From positions 1 through 42,053 of the forward strand of contig JAQWTV010000158.1 of NCBI GenBank assembly GCA_029242545.1: DNA of 42,053 nt, given 5' to 3'. Both the position numbers and the translations under genes were made by a program. The DNA is from Roseibacillus sp. Lineage in GTDB: Bacteria; Verrucomicrobiota; Verrucomicrobiia; Verrucomicrobiales; Akkermansiaceae. The notes below the pieces were generated by a model. The model was not told where the DNA came from, did no database searches, and saw only the letters and a program-made list of their open reading frames with translations. Shown here in pieces: positions 29,701 to 38,348 of this stretch (position 1 is the first letter of the stretch; each line of letters begins with the position of its first letter).

Positions 29701-31214
29701 CAGAAAATGATCGAAGGCTCACAGCGCTCTCGGGCCTCCCGGCATTTTTGTTTCCACTTCATCTCTCTTCTCGACGACCGGGCCGTTTTATCTTCACTCT
29801 TCCCAACAACCAATCACCAATCGAGATCCCTTCTCCGCTTTCCAAGTTTGCTCCCTGCCTGATTCTGACGCTACTCGGAGCCCTCGCGGCCTTTGGACTG
29901 GTTTCACGGGAGGCAGCCGCTGTAGACATTCACCTCCTCGGCTTTCCGGACAGCGACCGGATCACCCTTGAGCTCCGGCCACTCCTACTCGGTCTGCTTT
30001 GCATGCTGCCGGCAATCGCGGCCCTCTGCTACGGCATGGCTGGTGCACTTGACCGGTATCTTGCCCGCCAGATGCTTGGGGCCGTTTGCATCTGCTCCCT
30101 CGCCCTGCTGATTATCTATGTTCTCATCGACCTGAACGACAACATCGATAACTTTCAGAAGACCAAAAATATCGGCTCATTTCTGCTTCAATATTACTTT
30201 GTCATTCTACCTCCAGTTTTTGTCCTTCTCATTCCATTCGGACTTCTTCTTGGATTGCTCTACGCTCTCGGCAGACTTTCCAGCAATCATGAAATTGTTG
30301 CCATGCTCCAGACCGGCCGGAGCTTGCCCCGCATTATCATGCCCCTCGGAACCGTGGGGCTTTTTCTCAGTCTGACATGCCTTCTCCTCAACTATCACTG
30401 GGCCCCATGGGGAGAAGGCTACCAAGAGGCTCTCATCGAATTCGCTAAGTCAGGATCCAAGAGCCAGGCCCGGAACGTGCTCTACGTCCACCGCGATACG
30501 GAAAAAATCGTGGATCGATCATGGCTAGTAGGAAGCTTCCCCTATAATTACACTCCCGACGACCCCATCCTCGACGTGGTGATTCGAAGCAAGGACGAGA
30601 GCGGACCTTCCTCTGTCCTCTACGCGAAATCAGCGACATGGTCTGCAAGCTCTGGGACGTGGGCATTCAAGGACGCTATCCGGCTGGATTTGAGGTCCCG
30701 GCTCGAAGACGGATCCCTTGCTGAAAAGTTCGAAACCGATTTGCCAAACCCCTACCTAGTTGACGACTATCCCGAAACTCCCTGGCAGATTGTCACTCCT
30801 GGACTACAAAAGAACTATCTGGGAATACCTGAACTCAAAAGCTGGTTACTACAGCATGAAGGAGATGTCTGGGCACCCCACCGGGCTTACTTGACACAAT
30901 GGCACTATCGCTGGGCTCAGCCTTGGATCTGCCTCGTCGTCGTCCTGCTGTCAGCTCCCCTTGGCATTGCATTCACACGGCGGGGCACCGCGGGGGGAGT
31001 AGCCATCGCTGCCTTCCTGATAGGCGCGATGCTTCTCTGCTCCGAGGCGTTCCTCACCCTTGGAGATGCGGGGCAGATCACACCGGCAATGGCGGCTTGG
31101 GGAACAAACCTGCTTTTTACGACCATCGCCCTCTTTCTCCTCTGGCGAAGACTTCAGGGGCGCCCCATCTACCAAGCCATCCTGAGACGCACTCCCCTTG
31201 GTGGCGGGAACTAA
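29664..31214 (+). CDS. LptF/LptG-family (YjgP/YjgQ) permease with extra N-terminal membrane segments
   Basis: Membrane component of the lipopolysaccharide export ABC transporter. The family core begins at ALDRYLARQMLGAV: one helix, LPPVFVLLIPFGLLLGLLYA, and IIMPLGTVGLFLSLTCLLL, then a periplasmic beta-jellyroll (about 250-390), then three C-terminal helices (WICLVVVLLSAPLGIAF, AIAAFLIGAMLLC, LLFTTIALFLLW). Before the core are two further hydrophobic segments (LILTLLGALAAFGLV and LLLGLLCMLPAIAALCYGM). The longest frame is 516 residues and overlaps the dinG 5' end. The first 45 residues look non-conserved, so a start further in, perhaps at a non-ATG codon, is possible. Confidence 0.85.
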   Translation: MIGRYPYQQEESSENDRRLTALSGLPAFLFPLHLSSRRPGRFIFTLPNNQSPIEIPSPLSKFAPCLILTLLGALAAFGLVSREAAAVDIHLLGFPDSDRITLELRPLLLGLLCMLPAIAALCYGMAGALDRYLARQMLGAVCICSLALLIIYVLIDLNDNIDNFQKTKNIGSFLLQYYFVILPPVFVLLIPFGLLLGLLYALGRLSSNHEIVAMLQTGRSLPRIIMPLGTVGLFLSLTCLLLNYHWAPWGEGYQEALIEFAKSGSKSQARNVLYVHRDTEKIVDRSWLVGSFPYNYTPDDPILDVVIRSKDESGPSSVLYAKSATWSASSGTWAFKDAIRLDLRSRLEDGSLAEKFETDLPNPYLVDDYPETPWQIVTPGLQKNYLGIPELKSWLLQHEGDVWAPHRAYLTQWHYRWAQPWICLVVVLLSAPLGIAFTRRGTAGGVAIAAFLIGAMLLCSEAFLTLGDAGQITPAMAAWGTNLLFTTIALFLLWRRLQGRPIYQAILRRTPLGGGN

Positions 31215-31311
31215 GATCCATCTTACTTTCCCTTTGCACCTTATCATATTTCCCCTTCAATTTACTCATCCCCATGCACTCTGACGCTCGGGCTCATCTT
31301 TCTATCTAATC

Positions 31312-31896
31312 ATGTCCAAAGCTGATTCTTGGCACATCAAATCTCGTGCTCACCACTGCTCGATCTCAGAGAAGCCCTTCCTCGACGGAGAGGTCTTTTT
31401 CACCGCCATTTTCCCCGACCCGGAATTGAATGGTTATCTCCGTTCAGATTTTTCGCAGGAGGCTTGGGAAGCCCGTGAGGACGAAACCCCCTCTCCCTTC
31501 TCTTTCTGGCGCACCGTCTACCGACCTCCGGAGGTCGAGGCCAAAATCGAAATTGTAGATAAGGATGATCCTGAGTCTCTTTTGAAAATAATGATCGAGC
31601 AAGACGAGGCTCACACAGAAAACACTCGGTATATTCTCGCCGTTATGCTCGAGCGAAAAAAGATTCTCGTCGAGACTGACTCACAGAAAACCCGGACAGG
31701 ACTTCTCCGGATCTATGAGCACCGCCACTCCGGAGAGGTCTTTATCGTAAAGGACCCCCTGATCCCTCTTCGGGAGATTGCCCCCATTCAGGAAGAGGTC
31801 CAGAGAATGCTTTCCCCAAATGAAGAGACCCCTGCCAGTGAGGAAGCGCCTGCCAGTGGAGAGACTCCGAGTGCCGCTCCCTCCCTGAATCCTTGA
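31312..31896 (+). CDS. Hypothetical protein, probably cytoplasmic
   Basis: 194 residues, no signal peptide or membrane helix, family not recognised. The N-terminal half reads SWHIKSRAHHCSISEKPFLD then GEVFFTAIF and has a compact alpha/beta look with WRTVYRPPE near 65; the middle has LLRIYEHRHSGEVFIVKDP. The C-terminus is low-complexity with imperfect copies of E-T/A-P-A-S (about residues 172-188). It ends 6 bases before the pseudokinase-lectin gene, so the two are probably made together. Confidence 0.75.
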   Translation: MSKADSWHIKSRAHHCSISEKPFLDGEVFFTAIFPDPELNGYLRSDFSQEAWEAREDETPSPFSFWRTVYRPPEVEAKIEIVDKDDPESLLKIMIEQDEAHTENTRYILAVMLERKKILVETDSQKTRTGLLRIYEHRHSGEVFIVKDPLIPLREIAPIQEEVQRMLSPNEETPASEEAPASGETPSAAPSLNP

Positions 31897-31902
31897 TTTC
31901 AT

Positions 31903-34284
31903 ATGCAGTCCGACTCCGCTCATCCCGACCCGGCAACGGCCGGATCCTCCACGCTTCATCGGGCGATGAGACATGGTCCTGTCGATTACGAACAGGCAGC
32001 CGCGCTCGTGATTTCTCTATGTGAGAAAGTGGCGAGGGAGCACGAAAAGGGACTCGCTTACGGTGGGCTCTCTCCTGCCCACGTGACCATCAATAAGGAG
32101 CTTGATCTGACGATCACCATTAAAGCTCTCCAAGGACCGCTCGAAGATATCGATGAGGAAGCGACAACCTACATCGCCCCTGAGGTTCTTGCTGGAGACC
32201 CCTGCACCCCGCGAAGCGATGTCTACTCTCTAGCCCGTATTCTCTATCGGCTAATCACCGGATCGCCCCCGGAGGGAGACAGCCCCCCACCACCTTCGGG
32301 TATCTCCCAAACTCCGCTCGTCTTGGATACTATCATCAAGAGAGCAATCTGTGTCTCTCCCGATGGTCGTATCTCGTCCGCTGAAAAACTCGCTAACGAC
32401 CTTCGCCAGACCGCACAAACCCGCCCCATCATCAAGGCCCCCGAAGCCCCAATTACTCCAATTCGAAAATCCCACGAGATTGCGGCAACCCCGGCTCAAC
32501 ACCGGGAAAAAACCAACTCATTGGTCCCTTGGGGACTGGTGATCAAATCCGCTCTCGCTTTGATCCTCCTATCATTGATCGCGAAGCTAGCCTCCCAATT
32601 CGGAAGCGAGTCTGAGGACCAACCCTCCCCCCAAACGCAAAGCCCGGCTCGACCCCGAGAACTGGCCGAACGTCCCGATCCTTTTGCTCGAAACCCTGCC
32701 CCCCGAACATCTACGTTCAAGCGCAGCCCCACAGCACGTTCAAAACCAGCACCGCGCGAACGTCTTAAGGACTCCTTGAGCAGATTAAAAAGCGCCCTTG
32801 CATCAGGAGATCGGAGCGAACTACCCCCGGAAGCCGTCCGGCATAACGACAGCACCTACGCTCTCTGGGAGCGAACCATGACCTGGAAGGAGGCCAAAGC
32901 CTTTGCTGAGGACCATGGAGCACATCTCGCAATCCTGAAGGAAAGAAAAGACCGCGAATGGGCCAGAGAACGATTCGACATGCGCTACCCGGCATGGCTT
33001 GGGGCCGGCAAAGGAGCGAACGATCATTGGTATTGGCTTGATGGGACGGCTCTGCCAGCCGGGCGATCTGTGGGCGCAACAGAGGACTGGCATCTCGCCC
33101 TGACCGAAAAGGGAATTCTCATGCCTGCAGACCCGGATAGAAAGTGCGATATCCTCCTTGAGTGGAGAGATGACGGTGAAAATCCCGGTACAGAGCAGGA
33201 GCAACTCCGGAGAGTCAAAACCCTTGCTTTATCCGGGAACCGGAAAGGCCTCTTACAGGGGAAGGGCCTCCCTCTCGGCACGCGGACATTCGAAAACTCA
33301 CACTTTTACCCAGTCCGAACATCGATGATCAGCTGGGGAGAGGCTCTTGACTTTGCCGCGACCCATGGGGCCTACCTCGCAGTCCCATCCAACACGCAGG
33401 AGCACAAATGGATCTGCTCAAACTTCTGGGAATTCCTCGGAACAGGACAGGGCCTCTGGATTGGTGGATTCAAGGGAAGCCCCAAGCAACCTTGGGAATG
33501 GATCAGTGGTGAAGCGTGGCATAGCGCAGGACTTGTGCAGGGAGGCAATCCTCACCCTCTCTTTGATCGGGTTCTTCTTCAGGGAGGAGGTGAGCCGGGG
33601 GACGGCAGATGGACCATGGTTGAGGGGAGTCGCCGAAAGGCGCCCGGTATGCTCCTGGAATGGAGCGCTCCCGGCGAACGCGCTCCGACACAAAACGTCA
33701 GGGAATTTGATTCCGAGACTTGGCTTGCAGCAATCACCAGAAAGACTCAGCAGGTTGTCGGATCAGATTTAAGCTCCTTTGCCTGGAGCAAAAGAAAACT
33801 CGTCGAGCAATACGATCGCGAACTAACGAAACATATCCGGGAAGGCAAATCCGCATTCAGGAGTATGATCCGGCGACCGGGACAGGATCAGGATGACCTG
33901 CGAGGAAAGCTCGCAAAGCTGGAAACTCTTGAGCGGTCCCTCTCCGAGGCTACTGCAAGCGGTCAACTCCTGCCCTCCGTCCCCGCGGAGGGAGAAGCCC
34001 TGCAAACCACCCACAAGCAGGCTGTCGCCGCACTCGAGGCCCTTGAGGGAAAATACGACAGTAAAATCAAGGCCCTGCAAGAGGGCTACCGAACGCAGCT
34101 CGAAACCAAGGCCAGCGCCCTGCTAGAAGAGGGACACCTCGAAACAGCAAGCGAGCTGCGGAACGTCCTTCGCCCTTTCAAACCTGACTTAAAGGCCTTC
34201 CTTCGCCTCCTCTACCCCGAAAATGCTGACCGCGCCAAACTCCCCTGGGAACCTCGTAAAGAGCCTGATCCGGACCCTAGTTGA
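31903..34284 (+). CDS. Membrane protein with N-lobe-less pseudokinase, two C-type-lectin-like domains and a coiled coil
   Basis: 793 residues. Residues 20-175 align with the C-lobe of Hanks-type Ser/Thr kinases: TYIAPEVLAG (APE motif), PRSDVYSLARILYRLITG, and a final helix with AEKLANDLRQ. The N-lobe (glycine loop, VAIK lysine) is absent, the HRDLKPxN loop reads YGGLSPAHV, and DFG is not found, so catalysis is unlikely. A transmembrane helix (LVIKSALALILLSLIAKLA) follows near 206-224, then a Pro/Arg-rich linker. Two C-type-lectin-like domains lie at about 310-425 (MTWKEAKAFAEDHGAHLAIL, YPAWLGAG) and 450-595 (ISWGEALDFAATHGAYLAV, GLWIGGFKG). A charged coiled coil runs to the end. Probably a membrane scaffold or sensor. 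Confidence 0.85.
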   Translation: MQSDSAHPDPATAGSSTLHRAMRHGPVDYEQAAALVISLCEKVAREHEKGLAYGGLSPAHVTINKELDLTITIKALQGPLEDIDEEATTYIAPEVLAGDPCTPRSDVYSLARILYRLITGSPPEGDSPPPPSGISQTPLVLDTIIKRAICVSPDGRISSAEKLANDLRQTAQTRPIIKAPEAPITPIRKSHEIAATPAQHREKTNSLVPWGLVIKSALALILLSLIAKLASQFGSESEDQPSPQTQSPARPRELAERPDPFARNPAPRTSTFKRSPTARSKPAPRERLKDSLSRLKSALASGDRSELPPEAVRHNDSTYALWERTMTWKEAKAFAEDHGAHLAILKERKDREWARERFDMRYPAWLGAGKGANDHWYWLDGTALPAGRSVGATEDWHLALTEKGILMPADPDRKCDILLEWRDDGENPGTEQEQLRRVKTLALSGNRKGLLQGKGLPLGTRTFENSHFYPVRTSMISWGEALDFAATHGAYLAVPSNTQEHKWICSNFWEFLGTGQGLWIGGFKGSPKQPWEWISGEAWHSAGLVQGGNPHPLFDRVLLQGGGEPGDGRWTMVEGSRRKAPGMLLEWSAPGERAPTQNVREFDSETWLAAITRKTQQVVGSDLSSFAWSKRKLVEQYDRELTKHIREGKSAFRSMIRRPGQDQDDLRGKLAKLETLERSLSEATASGQLLPSVPAEGEALQTTHKQAVAALEALEGKYDSKIKALQEGYRTQLETKASALLEEGHLETASELRNVLRPFKPDLKAFLRLLYPENADRAKLPWEPRKEPDPDPS

Positions 34285-34439
34285 GAATTGCAACATACTC
34301 ATTTTTATAACGTTATGATTCGATCAGGCTGCTCCTCAGCACCTCTCTGGCATGCAGAATCACGGTAATAGCTGGTAGTCATAATAGCCCAATAACCGCT
34401 TGCCAGTCCCGCCCTTTCTTGGTCACACTCTCAACCCTA

Positions 34440-34868
34440 ATGAGAAAGCTCATCCTGATCATTTCCGTCCTCGCCTTGTCTGGCAGTGCCTACGCCGACA
34501 TCCAGGCACCTCCAGGAGCCCAGTATAACTCCTCTCGTAAGTTAGGGCGAGCGCTCGCAAACATCTTTTACGGAATCACCGAAATCCCCGAGCAGATTTT
34601 CCGTCGTGGAAGTGCTGGCGGACGGAAGGCTGGTGCCGCCTACGGCATCGTAGACGGCAGCCAGAGAGCCCTTAAGCGGATGGGTTACGGATTCTACGAG
34701 TTGATCACTTTCCACAGCCCGACTCACAATGGAACATTCAAGCCACCTTATCAAAAGTGCGGCACTGACTGGCGGGTGGAAATGAATCCCAGCGATGGGC
34801 TCACAGAGTTTCCACCAGAACTTGGATACGAGACCTACTTCGGACACAGCCGCCGACAGAACAGATAG
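34440..34868 (+). CDS. Exosortase-system-associated small exported protein, TIGR04073 family
   Basis: 142 residues from the ATG at 34440; seven further codons upstream stay open but spoil the signal peptide. Signal peptide MRKLILIISVLALSGSAYA is followed by a short mature protein with RKLGRALANIFYGITEIPEQ, a glycine-rich AGGRKAGAAYGIVDGSQRAL stretch and RMGYGFYELITFHSP. This layout (LGRGLxNxxYGxxEIP, then a Gly/Ala helix and GxYEVxTFPxP) is that of TIGR04073 proteins, found mainly in bacteria with exosortase/PEP-CTERM sorting. Role unknown. It has its own terminator at 34900. Confidence 0.88.
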   Translation: MRKLILIISVLALSGSAYADIQAPPGAQYNSSRKLGRALANIFYGITEIPEQIFRRGSAGGRKAGAAYGIVDGSQRALKRMGYGFYELITFHSPTHNGTFKPPYQKCGTDWRVEMNPSDGLTEFPPELGYETYFGHSRRQNR

Positions 34869-34899
34869 CCTCAGTGAGCTCCTCCAGAATCTAATCGTG

Positions 34900-34926
34900 A
34901 AGACCCGGCCTTAGCCGGGTCTTTTA
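34900..34926 (+). terminator. Intrinsic terminator of the TIGR04073 gene
   Basis: Ten-base arms aagacccggc/gccgggtctt around ctta, followed by TTATTG on the plus strand, 31 bases after the stop codon. Confidence 0.85.
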
Positions 34927-35017
34927 TTGTGAAAGCTTCTCCCCATCCTCTCACCTGATACTCAAAATAAAACCACCCCTCCCCCTCGAAATCGTAAAGG
35001 CAGCCACCAACCAAACT

Positions 35018-35839
35018 ATGCGCCTCCTTCTTATTATAAGCCTTATTCTCACCTCAACCATGGTGGCACCTGCCGCCATGAGGATGTGGCGTAATCTTGA
35101 GGGGGATCGCAGTTTTCAAGCCGAGTATCTTTCCAGCGACGGTGCCCGCGTCACCCTGAAACGTCGTGATGGCCGGATCATCACCATGAGCATCCGTAAG
35201 CTCCACGATCAGGATCAAGCATGGGTAAGAAGTAACGTTGCCCCAAAGGATCTCTCTGCCGACGCTCCCCCTCCCAAGGGAGCGGCCTTCGATCAACTCG
35301 AGTTCGGTGACAACCGCAACACGGTTGAAAAAAAGCTCAAAGCCAGCGCTCTCGTCACCTCTGCTGGCGATGGAATTTTCCTAGGACGTACTGGTCTCAA
35401 TGGGATCTACAAGACAAAGGCCACCATAGGAGGGCTTCACTGTTTTCTCTTCTTCGACTGGCACAAAAGCGGAGGCCTTCGGGAAGTCACTCTCCAGACC
35501 CAGCCCGTCAGCAAAGGTCAGTATGTTACATCCCTGCAGGGCAACTGGTCTGAACTGATCGACCTCCTCAATAAACTCCATGGCCGGCCCGTACAGGCAG
35601 CGGAATTTCCCCGTGCCAGCGAACTTCAGGATGGAGCTATCTTGGGATCTCACCTCTGGTATACCGAGGAAGGGCACAGTGTGATCCTTGGAACTGGCCA
35701 GGAGGGGGTTGGCTTTAACGTTGTCGTTCGCATTACCTCCGAACGGATCCGTCCGGTTCCTATTGGGGCTCCCTCAGGAACTACCGGAGGAAATGAACCA
35801 GACAATCCTCTTCCCAAGCCTTCAGACTTTAATCCCTGA
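35018..35839 (+). CDS. Exported protein with N-terminal SHD1-like domain
   Basis: 273 residues. Signal peptide MRLLLIISLILTSTMVAPAA is followed by an SLA1-homology-domain-1-like module (about 21-72): MRMWRNLEGDRSFQAEYL, GARVTLKRRDGRIITMSIRK and LHDQDQAWVRS. Such modules are common at the start of secreted Planctomycetes and Verrucomicrobia proteins. The rest (GDNRNTVEKKLKAS, GLHCFLFFDWHKSGGLREV) looks like a small alpha/beta domain comparing input to an expected structure; function unknown. A Pro/Gly-rich tail ends the protein. The gene is convergent with the C25-like protease gene; the 145 bases between hold a CCAGTCTG/CAGACTGG dyad and a GC-rich tract. Confidence 0.82.
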   Translation: MRLLLIISLILTSTMVAPAAMRMWRNLEGDRSFQAEYLSSDGARVTLKRRDGRIITMSIRKLHDQDQAWVRSNVAPKDLSADAPPPKGAAFDQLEFGDNRNTVEKKLKASALVTSAGDGIFLGRTGLNGIYKTKATIGGLHCFLFFDWHKSGGLREVTLQTQPVSKGQYVTSLQGNWSELIDLLNKLHGRPVQAAEFPRASELQDGAILGSHLWYTEEGHSVILGTGQEGVGFNVVVRITSERIRPVPIGAPSGTTGGNEPDNPLPKPSDFNP

Positions 35840-35984
35840 GAAGACTCCAGCACCAGTCTGAGCTCTCCGCAGAGCCTTTTACACAGACTGGAAGGTTGCC
35901 GCCCCGCCCGCCCGCCGGGGACGTTAAGTCCAAGCTCTTCGGGAATTTCTCCGGCAAATCACCGGGAACGGAGGCCCTCGGGCC

Positions 35985-37292
35985 TTATTTCCGCGGCGCC
36001 TTACTCAATGCCTCAAACGGCACGATAGCTGGATCCCCGAAGATCACATAGAGCAACGCGTTCTGCGGCAATCTGCGCTCATCGGACGGCTGCTTAACCA
36101 CGTAGCTACCCGATCGAAATCCGCGCATGTCTATAATTGCGTTGATCAATTGCTGATAGGCCTCTCCTACAGTTGCGCCACTCATCCATTTCTCGAGGAC
36201 CGGATAGAGATGGGGAAAGCCAGAACTGAGCCGCATGTGTCCGAAGAAGACAGTAGCCCCTCGCTCAATATACCGAGCCGCAAAGGCCGGACGCTGGCCC
36301 ACCTTATAACCACCGGGAGCAGAGGTCATATGGGGGAAATCTGATTTCATCGGAACAGCTGAGAAACATGACCCCGAGAGGACCACCTCGTTACGTGAGC
36401 CAGCTGGAATTCCATCGATGTCCACTGAGCATGACATCCCGGGAATTCCATGCCCGTGCATGATAACCACCCTAGCGTCACGCAGAACTGCGGACAGCTC
36501 CGGAGAGAATTCCTTCACAAAATTGCCCTTACTGGAGAGCCGAATCTTCCAACTTTTCTCACCCTTGAGCTCTGGTGCCTTAGTGGCCCTGGGGGTGTAG
36601 ACTGCGAGGGTAGGGGTCTCGATCCCGTGCGTCGCAAACACCTTACGCAGGATTCCGGCCTTCTGCAGAGATCGAGTTTCTTCGTTGGAAGCAACCTGGC
36701 TGATGGCAAAAGGGCGAAGATCCTTTGCTGAAATCGCACGATACCGCACCGTTCGATCAATCAGCGCTTTGAAACTTCCGGGCGAAGGCGCCACAAGAAT
36801 CCCCGGGAAGACATCAAGATGTGGATCATCGTCGAGAGTGGTAAGAAGCTCCCATGCTCCAAGCAGCATGTTCTCACGGTAAGAATCCGGCCGCGGCGCA
36901 ATCGCTACATACTTGGGCCTAAGTTTCGCCAACCTGTTTCGTAAGCCGTGGAGGGTATGTGGCTGATGTAACCCCGCAAGATCTCCGACCTTGATAAGGG
37001 TGGCCTTACGATGCTTGGCGAGTTTCTCCAAGGGCTTCAGGTAAACCTCCTCAGAGTGGTCGGTGAGAATAACATAGCCATCCCCGATCGGAGCGTGAGC
37101 TTTAAACTTGAGGATATATGCTGAATTTCTCAGCACCTCTCTGGCTGGTCTCGCTGAAGCACGGTCAATCCGTGGAAGCACTCCCACCTCCGGAATCTTG
37201 AACTCTTGCCCCGGTGCACCTTCACAGCAGACAAGGATCATGATCGCCGCCAGGATTCTCATCACGCTTATTCTAAGTCCTACAAGGCGCAT
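35985..37292 (-). CDS. Secreted C25-like (gingipain-type, clan CD) cysteine protease candidate
   Basis: From the ATG at 37292 about 435 residues, with signal peptide MRLVGLRISVMRILAAIMIL to VCCEGAPGQ. Clan CD features are clear: hydrophobic strand plus VVIMHGHGIPGM with the catalytic His, then about 30 residues on EVVLSGSCFSAVP with the catalytic Cys. The C25-typical LLYVIFGDPAIVPF closes the domain. No immunoglobulin-like or sorting domain follows, so it is a minimal form. The frame also extends to a TTG at 37343 that overlaps the stop of the upstream hydrolase by 4 bases (TTGA), which would couple translation; ATGs at 37292 or 37262 give better signal peptides. Proteolysis is inferred from the dyad. 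Confidence 0.8.
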   Translation of the reverse strand: MRLVGLRISVMRILAAIMILVCCEGAPGQEFKIPEVGVLPRIDRASARPAREVLRNSAYILKFKAHAPIGDGYVILTDHSEEVYLKPLEKLAKHRKATLIKVGDLAGLHQPHTLHGLRNRLAKLRPKYVAIAPRPDSYRENMLLGAWELLTTLDDDPHLDVFPGILVAPSPGSFKALIDRTVRYRAISAKDLRPFAISQVASNEETRSLQKAGILRKVFATHGIETPTLAVYTPRATKAPELKGEKSWKIRLSSKGNFVKEFSPELSAVLRDARVVIMHGHGIPGMSCSVDIDGIPAGSRNEVVLSGSCFSAVPMKSDFPHMTSAPGGYKVGQRPAFAARYIERGATVFFGHMRLSSGFPHLYPVLEKWMSGATVGEAYQQLINAIIDMRGFRSGSYVVKQPSDERRLPQNALLYVIFGDPAIVPFEALSKAPRK

Positions 37293-37339
37293 GGGCGAGA
37301 AGCGTTCAAAGGAATTCCGGCCCCAGCCAGCAGGAGCAT

Positions 37340-38215
37340 TCAATGAGGTTGCAACGGAGGCTTTGTCTGCTTCGAGAAAAAATGGGCCATATACTCTATC
37401 GCGCGTGACATGCTCTCTCTCGGAACCCGGTGCCCACTTCCTCTCACAGCATAGAGTAATAATTCATAGCCTGATTTCTCGGGGGAGTAACGGGTCAACC
37501 TGATCTCCTCTGTCTGCTTCAGCACCACAGGATCTGCCTTGGACCCGTGATTGTCTGACCATAGCCCCATTGTCTCGTGAGCTGGATAAAACAGTTCACC
37601 GGGGACCTTGGACTCCCCAGTGAAAAGTCCGTCTTTCGTTCCGCACACCAGTAGAATGGAAACCCTCGGACGCTTACTCGGGATTGGAGGCCGTTTAATC
37701 ATCGCCCCACGCATTGGAGCAATCGCGGCGAAAAGATCTGTCTCCATGGCCAGCCGGAAGCAGAAAATAGCTCCACTGGAACCTCCGGTCGCATAGAGTC
37801 TCTGACGATCAATGGAGGCGTGCTTACCCAGATATTCGATAGCCTTTCTCACAAAACCAACATCGTCTGCCCGACTCAAGCGGTGGTTCTCAAACCCATT
37901 CCACGCCGCAACTGCCCTCCGATTACGCGGTCCGTTGCTAAGCCCCTGCGGGCTGACACTGATAAAGCCATGATCCCGCACCAAAGGTTCAAGTTGACGA
38001 TGGTATCCCTCCATCGGCCCCCCGGCTCCGTGAAAACCAAACACCACTGGATACCGCTTATCTGGGTCGTAATCTGCCGGCAATCGGACGAGCATCTCAC
38101 GCGGCTCCTCATGCACTAACTTCACCCGGTTGCTGCCGGGCTTTAAACTCTCCCCACGCAAATCGCCAAAGCATGCCGAGCAAAGAGTGAGTAGAAACAT
38201 AAGAGGGGATTTCAT
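37340..38215 (-). CDS. Secreted alpha/beta hydrolase, PHB depolymerase/LpqC-like
   Basis: From the ATG at 38215 about 291 residues, with signal peptide MKSPLMFLLTLCSACFGDLR. The family signature of esterase/PHB-depolymerase-like hydrolases is visible: YPVVFGFHGAGGPMEGY (oxyanion region), FISVSPQGLSN, a nucleophile elbow YATGGSSGAIFCF with Ser, VCGTKDGLFTG with the acidic residue, and VRGSGHRVP with the catalytic His. The open frame reaches 38275, but the extra 20 residues come before a good signal peptide. It precedes the C25-like protease gene with touching or overlapping ends, suggesting joint secretion of a hydrolase and a protease. Confidence 0.85.
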   Translation of the reverse strand: MKSPLMFLLTLCSACFGDLRGESLKPGSNRVKLVHEEPREMLVRLPADYDPDKRYPVVFGFHGAGGPMEGYHRQLEPLVRDHGFISVSPQGLSNGPRNRRAVAAWNGFENHRLSRADDVGFVRKAIEYLGKHASIDRQRLYATGGSSGAIFCFRLAMETDLFAAIAPMRGAMIKRPPIPSKRPRVSILLVCGTKDGLFTGESKVPGELFYPAHETMGLWSDNHGSKADPVVLKQTEEIRLTRYSPEKSGYELLLYAVRGSGHRVPRESMSRAIEYMAHFFSKQTKPPLQPH

Positions 38216-38324
38216 CGATTTAATCTCAAGACCTTCAGGCACAACAGGAACCAGCAGCATTGACGAGCAAACCATTACTACAGGGCTGCCGGCTCCGTGT
38301 AAAGTTATCCAGCCCCTTCATAGT

Positions 38325-38343
38325 CCAGACTATCTAAGTCTGG
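38325..38343 (-). terminator. Hairpin after the type III PKS gene
   Basis: Seven-base arms ccagact/agtctgg around atcta, 6 bases beyond the PKS stop; a 12-base palindrome ggtagcgctacc (38342-38353) overlaps the stop. No T-run follows on the minus strand, so this is a possible mRNA end structure rather than a clear terminator. Confidence 0.35.
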
Positions 38344-38348
38344 TAGCG

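Noticed and set aside
31810-31890. Short repeats in the C-terminus of the hypothetical protein as a repeat array
   Set aside because: Only two to three imperfect EETPAS-like copies; ordinary low-complexity tail, not a CRISPR or VNTR array.
35840-35984. Dyads between the SHD1-like gene and the C25-like gene as terminators
   Set aside because: CCAGTCTG/CAGACTGG and AGGCCC/GGGCCT pairs exist, but the loops are long or the arms short and no T-run follows on either strand.
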